From assembly GCA_963921825.1 (NCBI GenBank), contig OY997588.1:61958617-62022616 (forward strand): 64,000 bases of DNA. The letters run 5' to 3'. Made by a program: the position numbers and the translations under genes. Source of the stretch: Erodium maritimum. Lineage: Eukaryota; Streptophyta; Magnoliopsida; Geraniales; Geraniaceae. Positions within the stretch are counted from its first letter, which is position 1. Each line of letters begins with the position of its first letter. The notes below the pieces were generated by a model, which was given only the letters and a program-made list of their open reading frames with translations, was not told the origin of the DNA and made no database searches. Shown here one piece after another: positions 1 through 11,400 of this stretch.

Positions 1-980
1 GGGCACATGACCCAAAATTCCGTTTTGATCATGTCTCGTGACAACGTTCTTACTTGGTCATTCTGCATCAGTATGTTATTGAGTTACATCCTCTGGTGTG
101 ACCCTTTGGTTTATGCATGTCTGTTGATCAACGTAAAGTCTCATTTTACTTGATCCTACAAAAGTGACAACTAATGAGACTTTAGTATTGCCTAACATTG
201 TATAACGAATCAACCCATGTCAATTCTAATATTTTCATCGTCCCTGTCATTATCATTTTATCTATAGATATCTTGATAAAGATAAGGCAAAGAGTCGCCA
301 TCCTTATTATTCCCAATCACTGTTCCTCGACATGTGAGATTACAAAATATATGATACACAGTATCATGTGCATGCCATGTTTTTCCTTCAGTAACTCTCG
401 ATCGAGCGGTCGTAAATGGATATCATTCCTATATCAAAGTATGAAGGATAAATCTTTTAGCCATTTTTCGTGTCACTCGCACAGTCCATCCCCAAGCCAA
501 TCCTAGCCGTTATGGAAACCCTGTCACAGGCGTCAGTGGGCTCAAGTCAAACTCAGTTGTTTACTACATAGTAATCACAAATACTCCACAATCTAAGGAT
601 ACATGACAAGCCACAACTCTAAATGTGCTCATGACTTAATATATGGAACATATTCAGGGCAGATCGTCCAATATCATGTTCCACATGATATCTATGATCA
701 GACTACGGAATCTTATTTTAATGACTAATAGAATTGAGCCATAAAAAGTCATCTTTTATACTAGTTGCTTCTAGTGATGATTTGTTGACTAGGGACCCAT
801 CGAGTGTGATCCATACCGATCTATGGTTCTACTTCTTTTGTGGACATATATCAGAACACACATCGATATATTACTCCAATGCATAAGTAATATAAAGTTT
901 ATTTACTTTTATTGCAAACGATGGTAAAGTACAATCTAGACATATGGTGATTTGCGATTGAGCTATGGGCACCTTGTCCA
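1..980 (-). repeat. Diverged partial LTR, L1688 family (cut by window edge)
   Basis: This stretch aligns by eye along its whole length with the LTR copy at 57163-58132, in the same orientation. Shared landmarks are the GGGCACATGACCC start, the ATCAACGTAAA block and the GGACCCATCGAGTGTGAT block. It differs at many positions, so it is an older copy. The LTR start (TG side, minus strand) lies near 980; the other end is outside the window. The short ORFs inside match ORFs in the other LTR copies and are not genes. Confidence 0.85.
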
Positions 981-1320
981 ATATCTACCCATCAGTTCGA
1001 GCTTTTGAGTTGGATTGGGCTTTAACATGGTACCAGAGCTCCCATATGCATATGTCCAATTCAACCATGGTCCACATATAGACGACCAGTTCTACACGTT
1101 CGACGCACAACTTGTTTATCACTTCCACCATGTGGTCTCCGATGCATATGCAGATGTCCAATTCTACTGTGGTCCATGTGTAGCGACCAGTTTTTATACA
1201 TAAAGGAATGTTAAAATATATGTCCCATATTAAAATTGTATCAACGAATTAACTACCTGATGACCATATTCATGTTTCAATCAATTAGTTTGAGTCTTTA
1301 GGTTGGGTAGAGTTTTAACT
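981..1320 (+). mobile_element. Possible TRIM-like miniature LTR element remnant
   Basis: A segment ending GGGCTTTAACA (to 1027) is followed at once by TGGTACCAGAGC (1028-1039), one base off the usual plant initiator tRNA-Met primer-binding site TGGTATCAGAGC. About 170 bp later a segment starts TGTTAAAATATATG (1208), as many plant LTRs do, and runs to a near repeat of the first LTR end (TTGAGTCTTTAGGTTGGG). The internal part holds two related copies of a ~50-bp unit. This arrangement fits a TRIM, but it is very decayed and the 5' LTR is mostly missing. Confidence 0.35.
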
Positions 1321-1688
1321 AGCTTTCAGTCCAGCCAAATGGCTACCTGGCTTGGATGTTTATCATATCAATTCAAAGGCTTGACCATCCTCCAAAATAG
1401 ACCAGAATTATATAAACTGGAAAAAAAAGTTTATTAGAGGACAAAAAGAAATATGAGAATAGGACAAAATAAACCTGGAGAATTTCAAAAATTGTGGAGC
1501 ATATGAGTATAAAAATAGCTCTTTCTTCCTCCCACTTCACCAACCAAAGTGGAACTTAGTTGGGTAAGTCAGACTCACCAAAGGAGTTTTGGTGCTTTAC
1601 CATGCAACACATGCAACTTGGCTGCTGTTATACAAAACGCCTCTTTTAAATACTAATGTCAATAATGATAACTATATGTACACGATCA
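1321..1688. other. No gene recognised
   Basis: AT-rich sequence between the TRIM-like remnant and the foldback element. I see no coding region, RNA gene or repeat structure. Confidence 0.5.
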
Positions 1689-1697
1689 TAATTATAA

Positions 1698-2547
1698 GGG
1701 TTAATGTTATCCGACTATCCTAAAAATAATGGGTTTTCATCTGAGTACTCTAACCAAACTTTTGTGACACATCAGTACTCTAACGAAATATTTTGTGTCA
1801 ACTTATTACCCGCCGTTAGTTTTTGTCTATTTTCCATCCATTTTTCCATCCAAACACTTAAAAAGTCCAAATTATCCCTCCCTAATAGTCAAATTTTCAA
1901 ACACATGCCATTGAATTTCAAAAATTCTTTTTATTTATTTATTTTATAAAAATAAGTTTATTATTTTATGAAAATTAAATTTATTTTTATAAAATTGATT
2001 TTAATTTAAAAAAATCAGATTTGTTTTCAAAAAATCAGTTTTTATTTTAAAAAAATCAGTTTTATTTTCAAAAAATCAGTTTTGTTTTTAAAAAATCATT
2101 TTTTTATTTTTAATAATATTTTTATTTTATAAAAATCAGTTTTTATTTAAAAGATAATTTTTTACTTTAAAAACAATAAAAAGTAAAAACTGATTTTTAT
2201 AAAACAAAACTATTTAAAAAATAAAAACTGATTTTTTAAAATAAAAATCAATTTTATAAAAATAAATTTAATTTTCATAAAATAAATAACTTATTTTTAT
2301 AAAATAAATAAATAAAAAGAATTTTTGAAATTAAATGGCATTAGTTTGAAAATTTGACTGTTAGTGAGGGTTATTTTGGACTTTTTAAGTGTTTGGATGA
2401 AAATGTGGATGGAAAATAGACAAAAACTAACGGCAAGTACTAAGTTGACACAAAATGTTTCGTTAGGGTACTGATGTGTCACAAATTTTGGTTATGGTAC
2501 TCAGATGAAAACCAAGTATTTTTAGAGAAGTCGGATGACATTAACCC
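1698..2547. mobile_element. MULE-like foldback element with long inverted repeats
   Basis: The left arm starts GGGTTAATGTTATCCGACT and the right arm ends with the near-perfect reverse complement. The arms are about 300 bp each and pair almost throughout, with an AT-rich centre made of alternating ATCAG/TTTTATTT-type runs. Flanks are TAATTATAA (1689-1697) and TAACTATAA (2548-2556), 8 of 9 bases alike, as for a 9-bp Mutator-type duplication. There is no transposase, so it is non-autonomous. The two short ORFs in the arms are mirror copies of one another. Confidence 0.85.
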
Positions 2548-2636
2548 TAACTATAAAATCAATACTTAAGTAATAAATATCATTACAAGTATTAAAAGAT
2601 TTGATACTTTTAAAACGTACAAGAACAGTATCTATT

Positions 2637-3972
2637 TCTTTTTTGATATGCAATGCATTAAATAAAAGAACCTCTCACAATGAGGGAGAGAATACAAAAT
2701 GAAACTAGCTACGATTTCAACCAAAAACCAAACCAAGTCAACCACAAAAGAAAGTAGGATGCAGCCTACAGAAGATGAAATACTAATGAACAAGTTCTAA
2801 AAACTAGATATTAGTACCATGAAGCCCTGAGAATGAAAGCAGCCCTAAAGACTAAATTTACCAACCATGAAGCACAAAAAGACTTGAACTCTAACCAACC
2901 TAATCGCCCCGACCCTATTCAAAAACGGATTTACATGTACTCCAGTCTCAGAAACCAGGAACCCTAAAAGAGTGTCCCGGAATTACAGGTGGCCTACACG
3001 CGTCCGGCCGAGAACTAAACTCCAATCATCAAATTCAGAAAGGGAGAAATCAAGGGCACAAGGCATGTGTCCTCGCCGGCGGCCAGCACCGAATCGCGAC
3101 GAGGTTGGACCACCGAGATGGCCAGAAACACCAAATCTCCTATTTAGAAAATAATTAAGGGGAGGGAGAAAATACTGAATTTAAACAGAGAAGGGAAGAA
3201 AGCTTTACCATCCTCAGCCAAGCCCTAGGACGGCAGCCCTTCCTAGCATCGAGCCGAGCTGCAACCTCACGACCTCACGCGTCCCCATTTTCGCCAGAGA
3301 GCCCCTGAGCAGAGACACATAGCTCTAACCAGATCAACATGAAGCAGGTGAAGGACAGCGCTGAAAATCATGCGGCCACAGCAACGGACGAATTCAAACT
3401 CACGGCGGGTACTCTTTGTCGCTCCGGCCAGCACCGAGAGGACGGGAAGAGAACCTGGATTTCTCCAAACCAAAGCCGGGATAGGGGGCCACAGATCCAT
3501 CCTTGGGAAGCTCTTTCAAGTCGGGGAAACTTGAAGAGCCACTAGGGAGAGACAGGGCAAGAGAGGGGCATAGTGCGGTCAAAACGCGTAGATCTGACAT
3601 GAAAAGCTCAGATCTACGGGGGGAGCCCAGAGTACTCCGAAACGACGGCGAGAAAACTTCAAATCTGGCGACAATCAACCCGAAAACGGAGGAGAAGGCC
3701 TCCCACAAACCAGATCTTAGGTCAACCTCGCCGGAGAACTAGAAACGAAGGGAAGAAGAAGAGGGGATTGAAGTGAGGAAAAGGGGGTTGAAGAAGAGGA
3801 GGGGAGGAAGCAAAAGGAGAAGAGGGGGCGGCCGTGACCTCGGTGGTCGTATCCACGAGGCCACAGCCGCGAGCGGCGGCTAGGGTTAGGCAAAGAGTGT
3901 TTTAAAGAGAGGAGATATCAAGTTAGAGAGAGGAGGAGCCCCCATTTGTAAATTTGTTGTTGAGGATTTTGT
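2637..3972 (-). mobile_element. Non-autonomous non-LTR (half-LINE-like) insertion
   Basis: On the minus strand this 1.3-kb insertion runs from a GC-rich 5' part to a tail ending TTGCATATCAAAAAAA. It is flanked by AACAGTATCTATT (2624-2636) and AACACTATCTATT (3973-3985), a 13-bp duplication with one mismatch, as made by target-primed reverse transcription. No endonuclease or reverse transcriptase motif is present on either strand. The tail resembles those of the LINEs ending at 12874 and 16971 (TTGCTGATC or TTGCAAATC plus poly-A), so one of them may have mobilised it. Which part of a LINE the body comes from is not clear. Confidence 0.75.
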
Positions 3973-4022
3973 AACACTATCTATTGTAAGCAAAGAAAGA
4001 GAAGTCAGGTTAATTTTACCGA

Positions 4023-6174
4023 GTAAAAACAAGGCAAAAGAGAATAAAATCGCCTTGAATTCTCTCTCGTTATTCGAGAGTAAACCTAGTCCAAGACGTC
4101 CTCTACGTCATAGTGTTTGCTAGTCCTGTTTTCGCCGCCAACACACCTGAAGATGTCATTGTTGCACCCTCTGTCGGCCCCGTCGTGTCGCTCCCAATGC
4201 AGTCTTCTCCATTGAAGACCACACCCTCCACTAAGGATCCTCTGCCCTTAAAACCATGCCATGATGAAAGCCAAAGTAAACCCTACCCGGGTCTCTTTCG
4301 GTGCCTCCTTCAACTCCGGCGAATCCACCGATCCTCTCTCCCTCTACAGTGTTGGTACCATTCTCCATGGGTGCCTCCAATCCACCAACCACGGGAAAGC
4401 CACGTCGAGGACGTCCGGTGAGACCGAAGGGCATTGCTTCACCCACAAGCAATCCATCGCTTGTTCTCCCTCCGCCGCCATAGACCATCGTCTCTACTAC
4501 ATCCCCTCCATGCATTCCTTCTCCTCGGTTCGATCCTCTCCCTCCTCTGCAACTAGATCCTACCTGTGGGAAGGCGCCGATGGAGGACCTGGAACGGACG
4601 ACGGTGGAGGCGTTGGGATGGGTCGCTGTCTCCCCAATCGGGATAGGATCCCACTCATCCCCTCTCTCATTACTGTTCCGGCTGGCATGCTCGTGGTCGG
4701 AAGGTAGCCCTCTCTTTAGAGGAGCCTTCCTCGCCTACAGTCGTGGCTCTACCAGAGCTGCAAGCTTCCATCACGGCTCTCCAGGATGGGCTCTCGTCCT
4801 ACTCCTTGAAGGATGAAGAAGAGGTGGAGGTCGTGTTCCTGAACGCCCTGGCCAACTCCACTGTCATCGCTTGGCAGTAGTGGGGATTAGTGAAAAAGTT
4901 GTGGACGTCAAAACCCCCCAGAAGGATATTCTCCTCCAGATTATCACTACCGCGTGGGGCGAGCTGTTGAGTACCTTGTCGTCAAGGACCTCGGGTCGGG
5001 TATCTTTGGCTTCTACTTCTGGACGACGGAGGCGAGATCAAGGGTTTGGTAAAACGAACCCTGGTGTTTCGACGAGCGCATTCTCTTGCTCGGTGATCTG
5101 AACCTCTGTGCCCGAGACATGCCCGTATTGGATCGCCTGCAACTATGGGTCCACACTTGGGGTCTGCCACCTTTGGCCCAGACGAAAGTAACGGGGGATA
5201 CGATCGGATATGCATTGGGAACTCGTGTGGAGGAGCCCTACGACCAGTGGGGTATGTGTTGGGGAGGTACCGTGAGGGTGCGATATTGGCACTTGATGGA
5301 GCGTCCTCTCAGGTGGGGATTGGTTTAAAGATTAAAGGAGTTCCCAGACCCCGTGAAAGTTGACCCCACATATACGAAGCTCCCGAGCTTCTGCTTCAAT
5401 TGTGGGAGAATGGGGCACGTTGTGCGAGATTGAGAGCGGGAGCTACGGGGAACACTGAGGTATAATACCTATATCTTGGAGTTTCAGAGGGATAAGCAGG
5501 TGAAGTCGTATGCGATAGACTAGATTGAGCCGCCGCCGAGTGTACCACTAGGCTTTGGGAGGGTTTTCCCGAGAAATGTATCTAAGGGATCCTCGTCCTA
5601 ACGAAGGAGCCTGTGTGTTTCCCCGAGCACTGTATATAACCATATAGAGCCTTGGGTTAGCACCAACCCGGGAAGGTGGACCCAAGATGGAAAAATTTGG
5701 TGACCGGCCAGTTCTCTGGTCGATGGGTCACTGAAGTTTCAGTGCTCATTCCACTTAAGCATAAAGATAGTGGAGGAGCTTCTACCGGAGTAGTAAAGAG
5801 GACCACTGCTGGTGCTCCTCGGGATAATCAGGCGAGGGCTGGCAAACAGTCTCTCCAGGAGGAATGATAGGCCACCTAGGCTTCAGGGACTAGCTATGGG
5901 AGGGGTCCCTGGTGAAAGCCTTGCCTCGTACTACTGATACAGTCCTTGCTCGAGATTTGGAGCAGGACTTTCAGTACCATCTTCTCACCCCGCCCTTCCT
6001 TCATATCTATATGGAACTTTAATAGAGTCTATGACGGTTCTCGTATTTCAAGAATTGCAAACATTGTGTTCTGTGCTGTTCTTTCCTCGTGTTCCGGGAG
6101 TTTTGGTCCCTGGCGCATATTTATGTAGTTGAATCCTAAATTAATAATATTTCACCTTTTAGTCAAAAAAAAAA
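4023..6174 (+). mobile_element. LINE with decayed ORF1 and no ORF2
   Basis: A plus-strand non-LTR insertion flanked by GTTAATTTTACCGA (4009-4022) and GTTAATATTACCGA (6175-6188), with a poly-A tract just before the right copy. It carries a degraded DUF4283/zinc-knuckle ORF1 and a 3' UTR ending TTTTAGTC plus poly-A. The endonuclease/reverse transcriptase ORF2 expected after ORF1 is wholly absent. The 5' end lies only 50 bp from the 5' end of the minus-strand insertion at 2637-3972, but the duplications differ, so these were two separate events. Confidence 0.8.
4113..5870 (+). pseudogene. LINE ORF1, DUF4283 plus CCHC zinc knuckle, broken
   Basis: ORF1 of plant L1-type LINEs encodes an RNA-binding chaperone of the retroelement particle. 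Here it is split over all three frames. A proline/serine-rich N-terminal part (4113-4700) is followed by a DUF4283-like segment around 4950-5190, where the pattern DLGSGIFGF, then EPWCFDERILLL, then WVHTWGLPP is recognisable. A CCHC knuckle follows at 5389-5436 (CFNCGRMGHVVRD); its last cysteine codon is replaced by a TGA stop (5431-5433). Further stops and frameshifts make it non-functional. The family call rests on the order of these motifs. Confidence 0.75.
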
Positions 6175-6188
6175 GTTAATATTACCGA

Positions 6189-7110
6189 CTATTTTGTAAT
6201 TCGTAGATAATGAAATTTTATACCACTGTATTGTCTGAACGTTGGTAATGAAATTTTTGTTAGCAAGGCTCATGGGATATGTCAGTATTGAATTGTTTTG
6301 ATACCGGCGATCAGTTTAAACCAACGAATAAGTGACTTCGTAATGTAGTGCATTTTGTTCCGTGAATTTTGTTACGACTAAGGTTTTATGTGAAATGGTG
6401 ATGCACTACTCTGTGGATTTTTCGGCGGCTATGCTTTTATGGGAAGTTATGTTGTTATGTTATGTTGATTTCGTGAGGGTTAGGGTTTCATACGGTTTTG
6501 TGTGATCATGCTTCTGGTGCAACCCATTCAAAGCGTGATTATGGGATGAGGTCTATAATTATCCAAGACGCAGTGATAGTAATTTGTGGGAGACTTGGGA
6601 CTTGGGTTTTTATCCAGGACGCAGTGATAGTAATTTGTGGGAGACTTGGGGAGATATTACAAAAAAGACAAGAGGGTGGGGTGTGTGAATCTTTAGACAG
6701 ATTTATGGCGATTGAAATCTATTGGTCCCATGGAGACTTGGGGGACAGGTCGTCGATAGTGTTTTTAAGGATCAAAGGGGAGAACATATTACAAGTATGG
6801 GTTGATCTATTATGGAATAAAAGTTCCAAGAAAGGGGGTCGAGACTTAGACATGTGATATAACCTAGAAGAATCAGAAGTTTTGGAACATTACGGACCAC
6901 TAAATTTCTACCTTAGGCGATGTTACTAACTACCACCTCGTTGGGATATATGAGAGCATCCATACTGAGTGGATGGGGGTCGGGGAGCACCCACTCATTC
7001 CATATTGGTCGAAATCAACTCCGACATACTCCTGAAGTTACTATTCTCACTTAAAAAAAGCATTATAGAGTCAAACTAGCCAAAGTTTAAAGTATATGCT
7101 TATTCTTGAC
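6189..7110 (+). other. Intergenic stretch with an unassigned 119-codon ORF
   Basis: No gene is recognised. An ORF at 6498-6857 contains a 17-residue in-frame repeat (see 6561-6650) and no domain I know. It could be old LINE ORF1 sequence, since it ends shortly before the next LINE, but I cannot show that. Confidence 0.4.
6561..6650 (+). repeat. 51-bp tandem duplication
   Basis: A unit starting ATCCAAGACGCAGTGATAG (6561) recurs 51 bp later as ATCCAGGACGCAGTGATAG (6612), with about 39 bp nearly identical. Because 51 is a multiple of three, the surrounding reading frame stays open and the peptide IQDAVIVICGRLG occurs twice. Confidence 0.85.
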
Positions 7111-7128
7111 TTGAACTCTCTGTTCTAG

Positions 7129-8462
7129 ATGACAATGATCAAGGATAAAAGCAAATTGTGCTTGGAGGGAGGGAAATTCACTTGGGTGGCTATACATGGT
7201 GTGCCAATTCTGGGCTGGTGTACTGAAACATTTGAGGCAATCACAAAAACTCTGGGCACCTTTGTGATAGCTCATCCTGCTTCACTTGAAGGTCACATTT
7301 TGGATGTGGCTTTTGTTCTACTTCACTCTACAGAATATGTGAAAGCTTACTTGGAAACTGGTTTAATTTTAGAAGACAAAACTTACAATGTCATGGTCAG
7401 CTCAATGGAAAGTTCATCACTACCTATTGTTCATCCAAAACCAACACTGATCAACTCTTCCTCTGAATCTGAGGATGAGACTCCAAATTCAAATGAGGTT
7501 AGAATTTCTAGAAATCTTGGAGAATCTGTAGAGACAGAGGTCCCAAATACAGCAACTCAAATTATACCAGAGGAGATACAAGGAGGAAGCACATTGCCAT
7601 GTCAAAGGAATTTTTTAGAGATTTCTGTGGTTGGTGAGGCCATTATTGGGGACAAGGCGATTCTGGGGAATAGAGTGGTGGATACTCAATCATTGGGAGA
7701 TCAACAACAATCTGAATTCCCTGCATTAAATTCCAACTCCAAAGGAATAAACTCAATGCAATCTCAGCAACATTCTACTTCTGGATCTTTTAAGAATGCT
7801 CTAATTGCTCCTGACACTTTTGGGGAGGAAAACTTTGGCAAAACTGATACTGTTCTGGTTAGCTTACCAGTTGGAACAGTGCCACTGGGTTTGGCAACTA
7901 CAGATGGGACAACTGAAGTTCTATATCAAGGACAAAAGGAGGTTTTGGGAGTTGAACACATTAATGTGATTCAACATAATCTTTCCCCCATGGGTCCCAT
8001 GGAACAGCCTGTTAACCATCTAATTCAGTTTTGGAGGGAATTAGTGTTTCAAATTCATTTTTAGCTGCTAATTCTACTTGCTTAGCTCAAACAAAGGGGC
8101 CCACTGGTAAGAAGAAGTATTCAAACTCTGTTGCAGCTTATAATACAAGGTCAAGAACAAAGCTACCAACACCAAAACCATTTCAGTCAACTGCAAAAAC
8201 CAGAGAAAAAAGGGAACTACAGCAGAATTTTAAACCTGATGGAGAAGGTACATGGTCTTATTGTCAAGCTCTTGGCCTCAAAGCATATATTGAGGATGAA
8301 TTAGTGCCTGCAAGATTTGATAGCTTGGAGTTTGAGCATAGCCAAGCAGTTGATTTGGAAGGAGACTCTGAAGATGATTTCTGTGATTTAGAGGAGAATG
8401 ATGAAGAAGGGACCAACTCTTTGATTCAGACTCCTATTACTCAGAGACTCTTCACTCCATGA
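7129..8462 (+). pseudogene. LINE ORF1, 5'-truncated and frameshifted
   Basis: The N-terminal part holds a pattern common in plant LINE ORF1 proteins (GGKFTWVAIHGVPILGW, then an FEAI...LG segment). A long acidic/serine-rich linker follows, and the end carries YNTRSRTK and a strongly acidic tail. Two frames are joined by a shift between 8031 and 8064. No ORF1 start or RNA-binding domain is seen upstream, so the front is missing. Its stop codon TGA (8460-8462) overlaps the ORF2 start ATG (8459-8461). The product would be the nucleic-acid-binding partner of ORF2. Confidence 0.7.
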
Positions 8463-11400
8463 GGATCATCTCATGGAATATGAGGGGAGCCTCTTCTAAA
8501 CAAAAGAGAAGAGCCCTCAGTAGCTTGTGCCACAAGCAACAAGTGGCAATGGTTTTAATTCAAGAGTCCAAACTGGAAGAATTACCCTTTTATTTCTTGG
8601 ATAGCTGTGGTTTTAAGAATGGTTGGGAGGCTGATTATACTCCTTCTATTGGGAATTCTGGTGGGATCATCACTATATGGAACACTTTGATGTTTGAAAA
8701 ACACTCATCCCTGGCTGAGAAACATGTTATTTATTGGACTGGCAGATTCATCCCCCTGGATTATAAACTGTCCATACTCAACATTTATGCTCCATGCTCA
8801 GCTGCTCTAAGATCCACACTGTGGGAGGAAATTGAACAAAACTCGTTAGGCCTCTCTTCTAATTTGATGGTAGCTGGAGACTTTAATGCAATCTTAGAGC
8901 CTTTTGAAAAATCTGGGCCTCTCTATTCTCAGGCTAGTCTCAGATATTTCAGAAGTTTTATTATCAATATGGGCTTGGTGGATTTGCAAATGTCAGGTGG
9001 GAAGTACACTTGGTTCAACAATAGATCTTGTGCATCAAGAATAGACAGATTCTTGGTCACTCCTCAGTTCACTACAACCTTCAATAATTTAAGTCAATCT
9101 TGCTTGCCTAGAGGGATTTCAGATCACAAACCTATTTTACTCTGCAATCCTGTGGTTGATTGGGGAGCTAGGCCTTTCAAATTCATTAATGCCTGGATTA
9201 AACACCCAAAGTTTCTTGTTGATACAAAAACCTTTTGGGAGTCATTGGTGGTTTATGGTTCTCCCTCTTACAAGCTGTGGTTCAAGCTCAAGGCTTTGAG
9301 AACCTTTTACAAGGGTTGGAACATTAATATTTTTGGCTGCTTAGATAAAGATATTGAGGATTTGAGAAGCCAGATCAATGTATGGGATGGCCTAAGTGAA
9401 GCTAGAGATTTATTACCATCTGAACTATCTCTCAGGGCCTTATGTCAGGCTGTATTAATACAAAAAACCAAGCTTCAAGCAAGGCTGTGGTGTCAAAAGG
9501 CAAGACTCAAATGGAGCAATGAAGGGGACATGTGTACAAAATTCGTTCATCTGGTGGCTAATTATAATTACACCAGAAGAAAAATCACACTGATTCAAGA
9601 TGGTGGGAGATCATATCAGTTGCCATCTGAGATAAAAAAAAATATGGCTAAGAGTCATTTTGCCAATAGATTCAAGAAAGGAATAGAGGTCAGTATTGAT
9701 CTATCATCCCTACCTTTTTTTATCACTATCGCACTTACAGGCTGCAAATCTGGAAACCCACTTCCAAGAAGAAGAAGTGCTTGATGCTATTAAGGCCTGT
9801 AATGGAGAAAAAGCTCCAGGTCCTGATGGCTTTACCCTCAAATTTTATCTGGTATGTTGGAATATAATCAAGGGAGATATTATGCAGTTGGTTCAACACT
9901 TTCATGCAGGAGGTACATTAGGGAAAGGATTAAACTCCTCATTCATAACCATGATACCAAAAACAAACACTCCTCAAACTTGGGATGAGTATAGACCCAT
10001 TAGTCTGATCCACAGCTCATATAAAATCATCTCAAAGGTTCTTGCAAAAAGGTTGAAGCCTCATATGAATTATCTAGTCCATGATGTGCAGACAAGATTT
10101 ATAGCTGGAAGGCAAATTCTTGATGGGATTTTAATAGCTTCTGAGCTTATACAGTTCATAAAACAATCTGGACAAGAGGTTATTGTCTTTAAAATTGATT
10201 TTGAAAAGGCTTATGATCACATTGATTGGGAAGCCTTGATTAAACTGTTGGAGATAATGGGGTTTGGCTCACTATGGAGATCTTGGGTCAGGGAATGTGT
10301 TCAAGCCTGGTCATCTGTATTAATTAATGGTTCTCCCTCTGGTGATTTTCAGTTACAAAGGGGCTTAAGACAGGGGTGCTCTCTTTCTCCTCTGCTCTTT
10401 GCTTTAATTGCTGAAAGTTTACATCAACTAATGGTCAAGGGATGCTCTGAAGGAATGTTTTCAGGTGTGAAATGTAATGAAAGTGGGCCTGAGATATCCC
10501 ATCTACAATTTGCTGATGACACCTTGATTTTCATTAGAGCTGGGTCACAACAAGCTATCAATTTGAAACACACTCTAAAATGCCTACAACAGGCAACAGG
10601 TCTGAGGATTAATTTCCAAAAGTCAAAGGTTTTAGTACTGAACCCTACTACTGTGACTGAGGAGGAAATATCAGGGATCTTGGGGTGCAGCATAATACAG
10701 CTACCCTTTGAGTATTTAGGATTTCAGCTGGGGGCTAATCCAAGGAGAAAGAAAACATGGGAGCCTGTGATCAGAAAATTCAAAGCAAAATTAAATCTTT
10801 GGCAATCCAAGGCCAAGTCTTTTGGGGGAAGAATCCAATTGATTAAATCAACCCTCAGTTCACTGCCCCTTTATTACATGTCACTTTTTAAAGCACCAAA
10901 GGGGGTGATTCTAGAGATGGAGAAATGGAAAAAGAGGTTTCTTTGGAATGGGAATTTAACCAGGAAAGGCCTACACAAAGTAAGGTGGAATCTGGTCTGC
11001 AGGCCTAGAAAGAATGGGGGTTTGGGAATCAGAAGCTTGAGAAGTATGAATTTAGCTCTATTAGCAAAGTGGTGGTGGAGGTTTGCACTTGAAACTGATT
11101 CCTTGTGGAAAAAATTGTTGTGCTCAAAATATGGATGGGATCCACATTCTTGGGATTTATCAAAATTCTTGTTGAATAGTGGACAGGGCTTTCTTAGACA
11201 CATTGAATCTTTATTAACAATTCCCAGGTTTGCCAATGCTTTTGGAGCACAAGGTTTTGAGTGGACAGTAGTATCTACGAAGTCCATTTTTTTCTGGGAG
11301 GATATATGGCTAACTGAGATCCCACTCAAATTCATATTCCAGAGGCTTTACCACCTCAGTATGCAGAAGAAGAAGTTGGTAGCTAATTGTTGGGAAGTGG

